Shown here: positions 53,349 through 62,331 of the stretch, one piece after another
How the letters are laid out: each line of letters starts with the position of its first letter
Position numbering within the stretch: position 1 is the first letter of the stretch
Source: Sulfuriflexus mobilis
Lineage (GTDB): Bacteria > Pseudomonadota > Gammaproteobacteria > AKS1
Assembly: GCF_003967195.1 (NCBI RefSeq)
Contig: NZ_AP018725.1
Coordinates: forward strand, 372,001-436,000
Length of the DNA stretch: 64,000 bases
Reading direction: 5' to 3'
Translations under genes and position numbers: made by a program
The notes under the pieces: generated by a model
The model's database searches: none
The model's input: the letters and a program-made list of their open reading frames with translations, nothing else
What the model was told of the DNA's origin: nothing

Positions 53349-54268
53349 CGGATGAAACGACAAGTGCCTTCCGGCGCATGAAGGACCTGCCCTCGACCCA
53401 CCTGCTGGGCACGGGCACGCCGATGTGTTCCGGTTGCGGGGGCCTGCAGGCCCTGCATGAGATTTATGACATCCTCGGTGAAAAGACCGTGTTTGTGAAC
53501 GCCGCCGGCTGCATGACCTTGCTGTCGGTCTATCCATTTACTCCGTTCCGCGGTTCCTGGCTGTATACGGCGATGGCCTCGGCACCGGCCGGCGCGCAGG
53601 GTGTGCGTGACGCGCTTGATATCCTGCTCGAAAAGAAACGCATCCCGCCTGAAGATGACCTCGATGTCGTGGTCCTGACTGGTGACGGCTCCGCCTACGG
53701 CATGGGTCTGTCCGCAACCTCCGGGGCGATGGAGCGTGATCTCGACTTTTTGTATATCTGCTACGACAACGAGGGTTACGGCAATACCGGCCAGCAGTAC
53801 TCCGGCGCGACGCCACACGCCGCCAAGACCGCGACGAGCAAGGGCGCACACGGCTTTGCTGGTTACAAGAAAGACCTGTTCTCGATCTGGGCCGCGCACA
53901 AGCCCGCCTATGTCGCCACCGTGATCGGTTCCGAGCCACTCGACCTGGCGCGCAAGATCGAAAAGGCCAAGAGTATGAAGGGACCGCGCATGATCATCGC
54001 ACTCGCCCCCTGTCCACCTGGCTGGGACTACGACCCGAAGGACAGCGTCGAGATCGGCAAGCTCGCGGTGAAGAGCGGGGTCTGGCCCCTGAAAGAATAT
54101 GTCGATGGCGAGGTCGTGCATACGAAGCTGCCGCATCCACGCATACCCATCGAAGAGTATTTACAGAAACAGGGACGGTTTGCCCACCTGTTCACGCCAA
54201 GGCGTGATGAGGCATTGCTGGCACAACTGCAGGCAAAGGTGGATGCGTATTGGGAAGGGATAGAGTGA
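53345..54268 (+). CDS. 2-oxoacid:ferredoxin oxidoreductase beta subunit
   Basis: A 307-residue thiamine-diphosphate-binding subunit. The TPP motif is TGDGSAYGMGLSATSGAMERDLDFLYICYDNEGYGNTG. Cysteines in GTPMCSGCGG and NAAGCM bind its 4Fe-4S cluster. Together with the fused gamma-delta and alpha subunits the enzyme is complete. Pyruvate or 2-oxoisovalerate specificity cannot be decided from sequence. The stop is followed by a repeat-filled spacer before the acyl-CoA ligase gene. Confidence 0.93.
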   Translation: MTDETTSAFRRMKDLPSTHLLGTGTPMCSGCGGLQALHEIYDILGEKTVFVNAAGCMTLLSVYPFTPFRGSWLYTAMASAPAGAQGVRDALDILLEKKRIPPEDDLDVVVLTGDGSAYGMGLSATSGAMERDLDFLYICYDNEGYGNTGQQYSGATPHAAKTATSKGAHGFAGYKKDLFSIWAAHKPAYVATVIGSEPLDLARKIEKAKSMKGPRMIIALAPCPPGWDYDPKDSVEIGKLAVKSGVWPLKEYVDGEVVHTKLPHPRIPIEEYLQKQGRFAHLFTPRRDEALLAQLQAKVDAYWEGIE

Positions 54269-54274
54269 GGTTTC

Positions 54275-54500
54275 CCCCCACCCTAACCCTCCCCCTGAAA
54301 GGGGGAGGGGATAAGCATTGCCACCTCTCTGTGAGAAATGAAGAGACAAGTAATTCCCTCTCCTGCAGGAGGTGGAGGGGTAAGTATTGCCTCCTCTCCT
54401 TGCGGGAGGGATTGAGGGGAAGGGGGGATAATAATAAGCAATATATTTTATCCCCCTCCCCTTGCGGGAGGGGGGCTAGGGGGAGGGGAAGAAAGTGACA
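54275..54500. repeat. C/G-run palindromic repeats between PorB-like and acyl-CoA ligase genes
   Basis: At least four related units, each a stem built from CCCTCCCC and GGGGAGGG with loops such as TGAAA or TTGCG, lie head to tail (about 54285-54310, 54355-54380, 54385-54420 and 54455-54500). Similar palindromes occur at 34630-34735. No gene is seen in the 246-base gap. Confidence 0.7.
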
Positions 54501-54514
54501 GGTACTGAACTAAC

Positions 54515-56215
54515 ATGACACACACGAACAAAAGTTATTTTCATCGTGGCGGTACCGAGTCATTACTCGGTGCGACTATACCGGAGTATTTTGCCGAAAT
54601 TGTGCAGCGCTTCCCCGACCATGAGGCCGTCGTTGCCATAGCGCAGAACCGCCGTCTCAGTTATGCCCAGCTCGCCAAGGCCGTCGATGAGCTTGCCCGC
54701 GGGCTGGTCGGTATGGGCTTTGCCAAGGGCGATCGCATCGGCATCTGGTCAACCAATAATATCGAATGGTTGTTGTTGCAGATGGCCACGGCACGCATCG
54801 GTGCGATCCTCGTCAATATCAACCCCGCCTATCGAACGCGAGAACTGGCCTATGCACTGCAGCGATCCGAGGTGCAGGGCCTGTTTGTGATCCCGAGTTT
54901 TCGCAGCAGCGACTATATCGCCATGCTGGTCGAACTCATCCCAGCACTCAAGGACACGGCGGCCGGCGCATGGCAAAGCAAGGACTATCCCTTGCTGCGC
55001 CACATCGTTGTCTATGACCCCTCGGCGGCGGATATAACGGCGCGACCGCATGCCGGTTTTACCCTCTGGCAAGAGGTGCTGGCCGCCGCCGAACAGGTTA
55101 CGAAGGCAAGACTCGATGAGATGAGTACGTTATTAGATCGCGATGACCCCATCAACATCCAGTACACCTCCGGCACCACCGGCTTCCCCAAGGCCGTGCT
55201 GCTCAGCCATCACAATATCCTCAACAATGCCTGGTTCTCAGCACAGGCCATGCATTTTAGTGAAGCAGATCGCCTGGTTGTGCCGGTGCCGTTTTATCAT
55301 TGTTTCGGCATGGTGCTGGCCAACCTGCTATGCCTGTCGACCGGCGCCTGTCTTGTTATCCCCTGCGAACACTTCGACGCACTGCAGGTTCTGCAGGCCG
55401 TCGAGCAGGAAAAGTGCACTGCCATTCATGGCGTGCCGACCATGTTCATCGCCGAACTCGAACACCCCCGGTTCACTGACTTCGACCTTTCATCACTGCG
55501 CACCGGGATCATGGCCGGTGCCTCGTGTCCGCCGGCGCTCATGCAGCGCGTCATGCAGGACATGCACTGCAGCGAGATCCTGATCGGTTATGGTGAAACC
55601 GAGGCCTCGCCGATCACCCATCTGACGACGAGAGACGATACGCTGCAACGGCGTACCGAGACGGTCGGCAAGAACCTGCCACACCAGGAGGTCAAGGTCG
55701 TTGACCTCGAATCCGGGCAGACGCTGGCACTCGGCGAGGTCGGCGAGATCTGCTTTCGTGGTTACCACATCATGAGCGGCTATTACGCTGACGAGCAGGC
55801 GACCCACAAGGCCATCGACGAACATGGCTGGCTGCATTCCGGTGACCTCGGCACGATGGATGCCGACGGCTATGTACAGATCACCGGCCGTCTGAAGGAG
55901 ATGATCATACGCGGTGGCGAGAACATTTACCCGCGCGAGATCGAAGACTTTATTTTCACGCACCCAAAGGTGGCGGGTGTAGCCGTGTTCGGTATACCGG
56001 ACGAGTTCTATGGCGAGGAGGTCATGGCCTGGGTCCAGCTGCATGCGGGCGAAACCGCCAGCGAGGAGGAGATCCGTGAATACTGCAAGGAACGCATCGC
56101 GCACTTCAAGGTGCCGAAGCACATCCACTTTGTCGACGAGTTTCCGATGACGGTGACCGGCAAGTTGCAAAAATTCCGTATGCGCGAGATGGAGATGGAA
56201 AACCTCCAGGTCTGA
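54515..56215 (+). CDS. AMP-forming acyl-CoA synthetase
   Basis: A 566-residue ligase that activates a carboxylic acid as acyl-AMP and then acyl-CoA. The AMP motif is IQYTSGTTGFPKAVLLSH, followed by GYGETEASP and the C-terminal hinge and lysine region YVQITGRLKEMIIRGGENIYPREIE ... TGKLQKF. It is closest to medium-chain and short/branched acyl-CoA synthetases (FadK- or AlkK-like). Placed after an amino-acid dehydrogenase and a 2-oxoacid oxidoreductase, it may link free acids to the same acyl-CoA pool; this is inference. Confidence 0.9.
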   Translation: MTHTNKSYFHRGGTESLLGATIPEYFAEIVQRFPDHEAVVAIAQNRRLSYAQLAKAVDELARGLVGMGFAKGDRIGIWSTNNIEWLLLQMATARIGAILVNINPAYRTRELAYALQRSEVQGLFVIPSFRSSDYIAMLVELIPALKDTAAGAWQSKDYPLLRHIVVYDPSAADITARPHAGFTLWQEVLAAAEQVTKARLDEMSTLLDRDDPINIQYTSGTTGFPKAVLLSHHNILNNAWFSAQAMHFSEADRLVVPVPFYHCFGMVLANLLCLSTGACLVIPCEHFDALQVLQAVEQEKCTAIHGVPTMFIAELEHPRFTDFDLSSLRTGIMAGASCPPALMQRVMQDMHCSEILIGYGETEASPITHLTTRDDTLQRRTETVGKNLPHQEVKVVDLESGQTLALGEVGEICFRGYHIMSGYYADEQATHKAIDEHGWLHSGDLGTMDADGYVQITGRLKEMIIRGGENIYPREIEDFIFTHPKVAGVAVFGIPDEFYGEEVMAWVQLHAGETASEEEIREYCKERIAHFKVPKHIHFVDEFPMTVTGKLQKFRMREMEMENLQV

Positions 56216-56274
56216 CGGGCCGCGCCATGAGTTTCTGTCCCTTTCCCTCCGACGAGGCGGTACAATCCCCGACT

Positions 56275-57468
56275 ATGAATGAATATAGTGACGTTCTGCA
56301 GCTGAAGAAAAACGAAGACCGGCGCCTGCGCGCCGGCCACCTGTGGGTATATAGCAACGAGGTTGATACGAAGGTCACACCCCTGGTCGATCTTGCCCCG
56401 GGCAGCCTGGTCACGCTGCTTGCCCACAACGGTAAGCCACTGGGTACGGCCTATGTGAACCCGCACTCCCTGATTTGTGCGCGTCTAATCAGCAACCAAA
56501 TCGGCCAGCTATTGGATCGTGATTATTTTGTGCAGCGTCTGCAGCGCGCCTTGCGCCTGCGTGAACGGTTTTATCCGAAACCCTATTACCGCCTCGTCTT
56601 CGCCGAGGCCGATGGCCTGCCCGGACTGGTCATCGATCGCTATGCCGGGGTCTGTGTGGTACAGGTCACGACTGCAGGTATGGAGCAGGTGCGCGAGGTC
56701 TTGCTCGAGGCCCTGCTCGAGGTGGTCAGGCCGACGGCCGTGTTATGGCGCAACGACAGCAGCGCCCGCCAGCAGGAGGGGCTGGAGACTTACGTCGAGC
56801 CTGCCTTGGGCGAGGTGCCGAAATACGTCGAGGTCGAAGAGGGCGGCCTACGTTTCCGGGTGTCATTACTGGAGGGACAGAAGACCGGCTGGTTTTATGA
56901 TCAGCGCGATAACCGCCTGCGTCTGCGCGAGTATGTGCGCGGGGCGAACGTCCTCGATGTGTTCGCCTACCTCGGCGGCTGGGGTATCGGCGCCGCGGCG
57001 GCCGGTGCTGATGCCGTGACCTGTATCGACGCCTCGGCCCCGGCCTGCGCCGGGATCAGGGCCAACGCGGAACTGAATGGTCTGAGCGACAAGGTGACAG
57101 TGCTGCAGGGCGATGCCTTTGAGGTCATGAAATCCCTGCGTGGTCAGCATTTTGAGGTCATCAATGTCGACCCACCGGCCTTCATCAAGCGACGTAAGGA
57201 CGTCAAGGCCGGGCAACAGGCCTACCGGCGCATTAACGAGCAAGCCATGCAGCTGCTCGGTGATGACGGCATCCTGGTCACTTCGTCGTGCTCGCACCAT
57301 CTGCATGAGGATGCCTATTTGCGTCTGCTGGCTCAGGCCGCCAGCAATACGGGTCACCAGTACCAGATTCTGGAACAGCGCTATCAGGGCCCGGATCACC
57401 CGGTGCACCCGGCTATCGCCGAGACCCGTTACCTGAAGACCTTTATCCTGCGCGTGTTCCGCCCCTGA
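56275..57468 (+). CDS. rlmI: 23S rRNA m5C methyltransferase, RlmI family
   Basis: A 397-residue enzyme with an N-terminal PUA domain (LKKNEDRRLRAGHLWVYSNEV, about 8-85), a central linker and a C-terminal SAM-dependent methyltransferase. The SAM motif is NVLDVFAYLGGWGIGAAAAGA and the catalytic cysteine region is NVDPPAFIKRRKD ... LVTSSCSHHL. It modifies C1962 of 23S rRNA in E. coli. ATG 56275 starts the PUA domain. An upstream ATG at 56227 is in frame but lacks a ribosome site. Confidence 0.92.
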   Translation: MNEYSDVLQLKKNEDRRLRAGHLWVYSNEVDTKVTPLVDLAPGSLVTLLAHNGKPLGTAYVNPHSLICARLISNQIGQLLDRDYFVQRLQRALRLRERFYPKPYYRLVFAEADGLPGLVIDRYAGVCVVQVTTAGMEQVREVLLEALLEVVRPTAVLWRNDSSARQQEGLETYVEPALGEVPKYVEVEEGGLRFRVSLLEGQKTGWFYDQRDNRLRLREYVRGANVLDVFAYLGGWGIGAAAAGADAVTCIDASAPACAGIRANAELNGLSDKVTVLQGDAFEVMKSLRGQHFEVINVDPPAFIKRRKDVKAGQQAYRRINEQAMQLLGDDGILVTSSCSHHLHEDAYLRLLAQAASNTGHQYQILEQRYQGPDHPVHPAIAETRYLKTFILRVFRP

Positions 57469-57500
57469 CTGCGAGTGGCGTGTTAAGATAGCCCATTATT

Positions 57501-58298
57501 ATGATTATTCACGATATTGACCCGGTTGCCTTCAGTCTCGGCGACTTCAAAGTTCATTGGTATGGCATCACCTACCTGGTCGGTTTTGCGTTGGCGTGGT
57601 GGCTGGGTAACGTACGTGCCCGTCAGCCCGGTTCGGACTGGAATGCCGAGCAGGTCAGCGACATCATCTTCTATGCCGCGGTCGGTGTCATCGCCGGGGG
57701 CCGCCTCGGTTACATGCTTTTTTATAATCCTTTCCTGCCGGCAGGCGAGGCCTCACAATTTTGGGAGGTCTGGAAAGGCGGCATGTCCTTCCACGGCGGG
57801 TTGATCGGTGTGCTGGGGGCGATGTGGCTGTTCGGCCGGCGTTACCAGAAATCCTTTTTTCAGGTCGCGGACTTTGTTGCGCCGCTGGTGCCGCTGGGGC
57901 TGGGTGCCGGGCGCATCGGTAACTATATCAATGGCGAGTTGTGGGGCAAGGTCTCGGATGTGCCGTGGGCGATAGTCTTCCCCAGCGGCGGGCCCCTGCC
58001 GCGCCACCCGTCGATGCTGTATGAATTTTTTCTTGAAGGCCTGGTATTGTTTGCCCTGCTCTGGTGGTTTAGTAAAAAGGCGCCGCCGCGTATGGCGATA
58101 TCCGGTCTGTTCCTGCTTGGCTATGGCGGTTTTCGTTTCCTGGTCGAGTTTGTGCGTGAGCCGGATCGGCAGCTGGGTTACCTGGCCTTTGACTGGTTTA
58201 CCATGGGCCAGGCCCTGTCCCTGCCGATGATCGCAGGCGGCGGCGCACTCATGTGGTGGGCCTACCGGTCGGCAGGAAAAACGGCACATATTAATTAA
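57501..58298 (+). CDS. lgt: Prolipoprotein diacylglyceryl transferase
   Basis: A 265-residue inner-membrane enzyme that adds diacylglycerol to the lipobox cysteine of lipoproteins. Seven hydrophobic helices are visible. Signatures are [22 protein letters not shown] (with the conserved His), [13 protein letters not shown] (the Lgt signature) and [11 protein letters not shown]. It is 32 bases after rlmI and 26 before thyA; lgt-thyA is a common gammaproteobacterial pair. Confidence 0.97.
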   Translation: MIIHDIDPVAFSLGDFKVHWYGITYLVGFALAWWLGNVRARQPGSDWNAEQVSDIIFYAAVGVIAGGRLGYMLFYNPFLPAGEASQFWEVWKGGMSFHGGLIGVLGAMWLFGRRYQKSFFQVADFVAPLVPLGLGAGRIGNYINGELWGKVSDVPWAIVFPSGGPLPRHPSMLYEFFLEGLVLFALLWWFSKKAPPRMAISGLFLLGYGGFRFLVEFVREPDRQLGYLAFDWFTMGQALSLPMIAGGGALMWWAYRSAGKTAHIN

Positions 58299-58324
58299 GA
58301 GACGTTTCAGGAGAGAACAGCAGC

Positions 58325-59158
58325 ATGCAGCAGTATCTCGATCTCATGCGCCACGTGCGCGACCACGGTACGCAAAAGGGCGATCGTACCGGCACCGGCA
58401 CCAAGAGTGTGTTTGGTTATCAAATGCGCTTTGACCTGCAGCAGGGCTTCCCGCTGGTCACTACCAAGAAGTGCCACATGCGCTCGATCATCCATGAATT
58501 GCTGTGGTTCCTGAAGGGCGATACCAACACGAAATACCTGAAGGATAACGGCGTCAGTATCTGGGATGGCTGGGCCGATGAAAACGGTGACCTCGGTCCC
58601 GTGTATGGTTATCAGTGGCGTAACTGGCCGACCCCGGATGGCCGTCACATAGACCAGGTACAGGAAGTGGTCGGGCAATTGAAGAACAACCCGAATTCAC
58701 GACGTATTATCATTAATGCCTGGAACGTTGCCGACCTGCCGGATGAGAGCATTTCGCCACAGGCCAATGTCAAAAATCACAAAATGGCGCTGGCACCCTG
58801 TCATGCCTTTATCCAGTTCTATGTCGCCGATGGCAAACTCTCCTGCCAGCTCTACCAGCGCAGTGCCGATATCTTCCTCGGTGTGCCCTTCAATATCGCC
58901 TCTTATGCGCTCATGACCATGATGCTGGCGCAGGTTTGCGATCTTGAAGCGGGTGACTTTATTCATACCTTAGGCGATGCCCACCTTTACAGTAATCATG
59001 CCGAGCAGGTCGAAGAACAATTGAGCCGCACACCCTATGCCCTGCCGACTATGAAGATAAACCCGGCAGTGAAGGATATCTTCGCCTTCGGTTTTGAAGA
59101 TTTCGAGCTGGTCGGTTATGAATCACACCCGCACATTAAGGCACCGGTAGCGATTTAA
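58325..59158 (+). CDS. thyA: Thymidylate synthase
   Basis: A 277-residue enzyme making dTMP from dUMP with methylene-THF. The nucleophile is the cysteine of [13 protein letters not shown] (about residue 159). [11 protein letters not shown], the dUMP site [13 protein letters not shown] and a closing [10 protein letters not shown] are intact. It is 13 residues longer than E. coli ThyA through an insertion before the catalytic loop ([10 protein letters not shown]), seen in other marine gammaproteobacteria. folA lies 1.8 kb downstream. Confidence 0.97.
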   Translation: MQQYLDLMRHVRDHGTQKGDRTGTGTKSVFGYQMRFDLQQGFPLVTTKKCHMRSIIHELLWFLKGDTNTKYLKDNGVSIWDGWADENGDLGPVYGYQWRNWPTPDGRHIDQVQEVVGQLKNNPNSRRIIINAWNVADLPDESISPQANVKNHKMALAPCHAFIQFYVADGKLSCQLYQRSADIFLGVPFNIASYALMTMMLAQVCDLEAGDFIHTLGDAHLYSNHAEQVEEQLSRTPYALPTMKINPAVKDIFAFGFEDFELVGYESHPHIKAPVAI

Positions 59159-59199
59159 TGGCGGTAATTTAGTCCTGTTCAAGAGGTTCGGTTTGCAGC

Positions 59200-60060
59200 A
59201 TGTCAGACGCGTATATCTTTGATGTAGAAGAAAGCAATTTTCAGAGCATTGTTGTTGAAAACTCGCACAAGCTGCCGGTGCTGGTCGATTTCTGGGCCGA
59301 CTGGTGTCAGCCCTGCCAGAGCCTGATCCCGATCCTGCACAAGATCGCCGAGGACTTTGCCGGCCAGATCATCCTTGCCAAGGTCAACAGCGATCAGCAG
59401 CAGGCACTGGTGCAGCAATACGGTGTGCGCAGCCTGCCAACGGTGAAACTGTTTGTGAACGGCGAGGTTGTGGATGAATTCACCGGTGCCTTACCTGAGT
59501 CGGATATTCTCGCCAGACTGGACAAATATCTGCAACGTGAATCCGATGCCATGATGGCCGCTGCGGTAGCCGAGTACGAGCAGGGCAATATCGAATCGGC
59601 CATTGCGCATATGCGTCAGGCCGCCGAGTCCGACCCGAATAATACGCGTGTGCAGGTCACTTATGCGCGGGTGTTACTCGAGCATGGACAAACCGATGCG
59701 CTGACGGATTTTATTGAGAACCTGTCGGCGACCATGCAGGCCTTGCCGGATGTCGTCGCCATCAAGGCACAACTGGATATTGTCGGCCAGCTGGGCGAGG
59801 GTGTACAGGTTGAAGACTTATTGGCACGTATCGCGGCGAATGAAAAGGACTCTGCGGCACGCGAACAGCTGAGTGCCGTTTACGTTAGCCGGGGTGATTT
59901 TGCCGCGGCACTGGAGCAGTTGCTCGAGATCATGAAACGTGACCGGGCCTATAATGATGATGCCGGGCGCAAGGGCCTGCTGCGGCTGTTTGACATGCTG
60001 GGCGCGGAGAATCCATTGACCGCCGAGTACCGGCGCAAGATGTCCTCATTATTGTTCTGA
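59200..60060 (+). CDS. ybbN: Thioredoxin-domain co-chaperone YbbN/CnoX
   Basis: A 286-residue protein. The N-terminal thioredoxin fold (about 10-110) has the redox motif WADWCQPCQSL and a cis-proline segment RSLPTVKLF. The rest (about 115-286) is helical TPR-like sequence (ESAIAHMRQAAESDPNNTRVQVTYARVLLEHG). This is the YbbN (CnoX) architecture, a holdase that hands clients to GroEL under oxidative stress. Unlike E. coli YbbN, which lacks the first cysteine, both cysteines are kept, so it may be redox active. Confidence 0.92.
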   Translation: MSDAYIFDVEESNFQSIVVENSHKLPVLVDFWADWCQPCQSLIPILHKIAEDFAGQIILAKVNSDQQQALVQQYGVRSLPTVKLFVNGEVVDEFTGALPESDILARLDKYLQRESDAMMAAAVAEYEQGNIESAIAHMRQAAESDPNNTRVQVTYARVLLEHGQTDALTDFIENLSATMQALPDVVAIKAQLDIVGQLGEGVQVEDLLARIAANEKDSAAREQLSAVYVSRGDFAAALEQLLEIMKRDRAYNDDAGRKGLLRLFDMLGAENPLTAEYRRKMSSLLF

Positions 60061-60064
60061 GAGA

Positions 60065-60859
60065 CTAGTCGAGCATTCTCTCGATGAGTTGTTTGATGTT
60101 CTTCGGCTCGAAGGGCTTGTCGCATATGGCGGATACCCCGGCCTGCTGCACTACGGCCAGCCGGCTTTGATCCTGTTCACTGGAGACCATGAGGATAGGC
60201 ACACTGGCCTGCTGGCTGTTCTGGCGTACCTGCTCGACGAGTTCCTTGCCATCCATCTCCGGCATGTTCAGATCGGTGACGATCAGGTCATAGTAATTGC
60301 CGAGCACCAACTCGAAGGCCTGCTGACCATTTTCGGCCTCGGTGATGTTCTCAATACCCATTGAGCGCAGGATATTTGCCAGGTGACGACGCGACAGGCC
60401 GCTGTCATCGACAAGCAGTACGTTGAGGTCGTCATAGGCGATGGTGCGGGTGTTCAGGTTGCCGGGGTCAAAATAGTCCAGTGTCGAATACAGGCCGGTA
60501 CGCAGTTGCTCGAGCTCAAAGGGTTTGGGCAGGATGGCAATTGCCCCCGCCTGGCGAATAGGCTCCAGGTAACGGTAGTCGGTCTCGCTCGAGATCAGCA
60601 TAAATGGCGTATCGGCATGCTGCTGACCATTGCGTAAGGCCTGCAATAAATCCGTACCGGTCATGTCCGGCAGGTGCATGGCGCTGATCAGTAGGTCTGG
60701 CTGCTGTTGCTGGAGATAATCGAGCGCCTGTTGCGCATCCTGCACCCAGTGGATATGTTCAACCCGCAACTGACGCAGATAGGACTCGATAATAAGGTGT
60801 TGGGCTGAAGAGGGCTCTACCAACAGGACTTGTAATTGTTCTATTGCTACACTGCTCAT
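60065..60859 (-). CDS. Tandem receiver-domain protein, first domain degenerate
   Basis: A 264-residue protein with two response-regulator receiver domains and no output domain. The second (about 143-264) is canonical: LLVDDSG acidic pair, DLIVTDLNMPEMDG phospho-aspartate, SS and KPF. The first (about 10-125) has LLVEPSS and DLLISAMHLPDMTG, in which the phosphorylated aspartate position is alanine and one acidic pocket residue is lost, while the KPF lysine remains. It is probably a pseudo-receiver for protein binding. The 3' end faces ybbN. Confidence 0.9.
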   Translation of the reverse strand: MSSVAIEQLQVLLVEPSSAQHLIIESYLRQLRVEHIHWVQDAQQALDYLQQQQPDLLISAMHLPDMTGTDLLQALRNGQQHADTPFMLISSETDYRYLEPIRQAGAIAILPKPFELEQLRTGLYSTLDYFDPGNLNTRTIAYDDLNVLLVDDSGLSRRHLANILRSMGIENITEAENGQQAFELVLGNYYDLIVTDLNMPEMDGKELVEQVRQNSQQASVPILMVSSEQDQSRLAVVQQAGVSAICDKPFEPKNIKQLIERMLD

Positions 60860-60930
60860 GGTTATTTAGCTTAGCATGTTATACACAGCTTGCTAGTCGG
60901 TTTTAGAAACATTTATTCAAGACAAAAGAC

Positions 60931-61422
60931 ATGAAAATATCCCTGATCGCCGCCATGGCCGATAATCGTGTTATCGGCCTCAATAACGCCCTACCTTGGA
61001 AGCTGCCGGCAGACATGCAGTGGTTTCGCAGGCATACCCTGGGTAAACCCATTATCATGGGGCGCAAGACCTTTGAATCCTTCGGTGGTCGTACCCTGCC
61101 GGACCGTACCAATATTGTCATTACCCGTGACAGAGACTATGAGGCTGATGGCGACGTAATCGTTGTGCATGATATCGACGCGGCGCTGGCCGCCGCCGGG
61201 GATGTCGAGGAGGTTATGATCATCGGCGGCGCCTCATTCTACGCGCAGATGCTGCCACGCGCCGACCGCTTTTATGTTACGCGTGTGCACGGTCGCTTCG
61301 AGGGCGATGCCTGGTTCCCCGATTACGAGGGCTATGACTGGAAAGAAATCAGCCGCGAGGAACATGCGGTTGATGACAAGAACCCTTATGCCTGCAGTTT
61401 TCTCGTCCTTGAGAAAAACTGA
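60931..61422 (+). CDS. folA: Dihydrofolate reductase
   Basis: A 163-residue enzyme that reduces dihydrofolate to tetrahydrofolate. It begins ISLIAAMADNRVIGLNNALPWKLPADMQWFR with the catalytic aspartate (ADMQ), followed by IIMGRKTFESFG and GGASFYAQML. Length and motifs match chromosomal DHFR. It is divergent from the receiver-protein gene and pairs functionally with thyA nearby. Confidence 0.97.
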   Translation: MKISLIAAMADNRVIGLNNALPWKLPADMQWFRRHTLGKPIIMGRKTFESFGGRTLPDRTNIVITRDRDYEADGDVIVVHDIDAALAAAGDVEEVMIIGGASFYAQMLPRADRFYVTRVHGRFEGDAWFPDYEGYDWKEISREEHAVDDKNPYACSFLVLEKN

Positions 61423-61514
61423 TTTCCTGACTTACGAATGTGCTTGCCGGAAAGAAATCAACCGCGAAGAACTCGCGGCCGGTAGTAACAACAGTCGTAG
61501 TTGTAGCGCCCTGG

Positions 61515-62330
61515 TTATTTGTAGGTTGTAACTCGCATCATGCGCAGGCCGACCGCCAGCAACGGCAACAGCCCGAGTACCGAGACCACGGTGGCACCAA
61601 CCGGTAAATCTGCGCTGAAGGATAACCATAGCCCGGCGACTGCGCCGGATATCCCCAGCCCCCAACCCAATAGCAGGCGACCGAGTAATGAATGGGTGAC
61701 CAGTGAGGCACTGAAGGCGGGGATGATCAGGAAGGCAAACACCAGCAATACCCCGGCAACATTGACGGCGAGGGTAATAACAATGGCAAACGATGCAAAG
61801 AACAGGAATTCCCACAGGAAGCCGGGCGGATGGGCCTCCTCTGTTGCAAACGACAAGGCATAAAACCGTTTTCGATAGAGCCCATGTAAAATAGCCAGGG
61901 TTAGATAGCTGCCTGCCACTACCGCAATTTCCTGCCAGCGTATCCAGAGGATGTTGCCATTGAACAGGGATTTAAGTTCCTCCATGCCCTGGCTCGAACG
62001 GCTGAGGATGACAATGGAAAGCGCGGTAGACACCACATAGACACAACCAATGATAACCTCACGCGTGGTTTTACCCGGGATGCGGCGCAGGCCGGCAAAG
62101 GCCAGCGCGGCGGCAAGTGTGGCGCCGAAGGCATAAAGCTGTGCGCTCAAACCATGCGGTTCTTCTCCCAGTAAAAAGGCGAAACTGACCCCCAGGGCGG
62201 CGACCTGGGCCAGTGCCAGGTCAACGAAGATGATACCGCGCGCCAACACATGCAGCCCCAGATAGGTATGGGTCACGATCATCAAGGCACTCATGACAAA
62301 TGCCGGCAACAGGATTAACCAGGGCTCCAT
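61515..62330 (-). CDS. znuB: Zn/Mn-type ABC transporter permease
   Basis: A 271-residue permease of the cluster 9 (ABC-3) family with about eight hydrophobic helices. Signatures are HTYLGLHVLARGIIFVDLALAQVAALGVSFA and VNVAGVLLVFAFLIIPAFSASLV. It imports a divalent metal, probably Zn2+ or Mn2+, with the adjacent binding protein. The two genes are one base apart. No ATPase gene is next to it; the znuC partner may lie beyond the window or elsewhere. Confidence 0.88.
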   Translation of the reverse strand: MEPWLILLPAFVMSALMIVTHTYLGLHVLARGIIFVDLALAQVAALGVSFAFLLGEEPHGLSAQLYAFGATLAAALAFAGLRRIPGKTTREVIIGCVYVVSTALSIVILSRSSQGMEELKSLFNGNILWIRWQEIAVVAGSYLTLAILHGLYRKRFYALSFATEEAHPPGFLWEFLFFASFAIVITLAVNVAGVLLVFAFLIIPAFSASLVTHSLLGRLLLGWGLGISGAVAGLWLSFSADLPVGATVVSVLGLLPLLAVGLRMMRVTTYK

Positions 62331-62331
62331 G

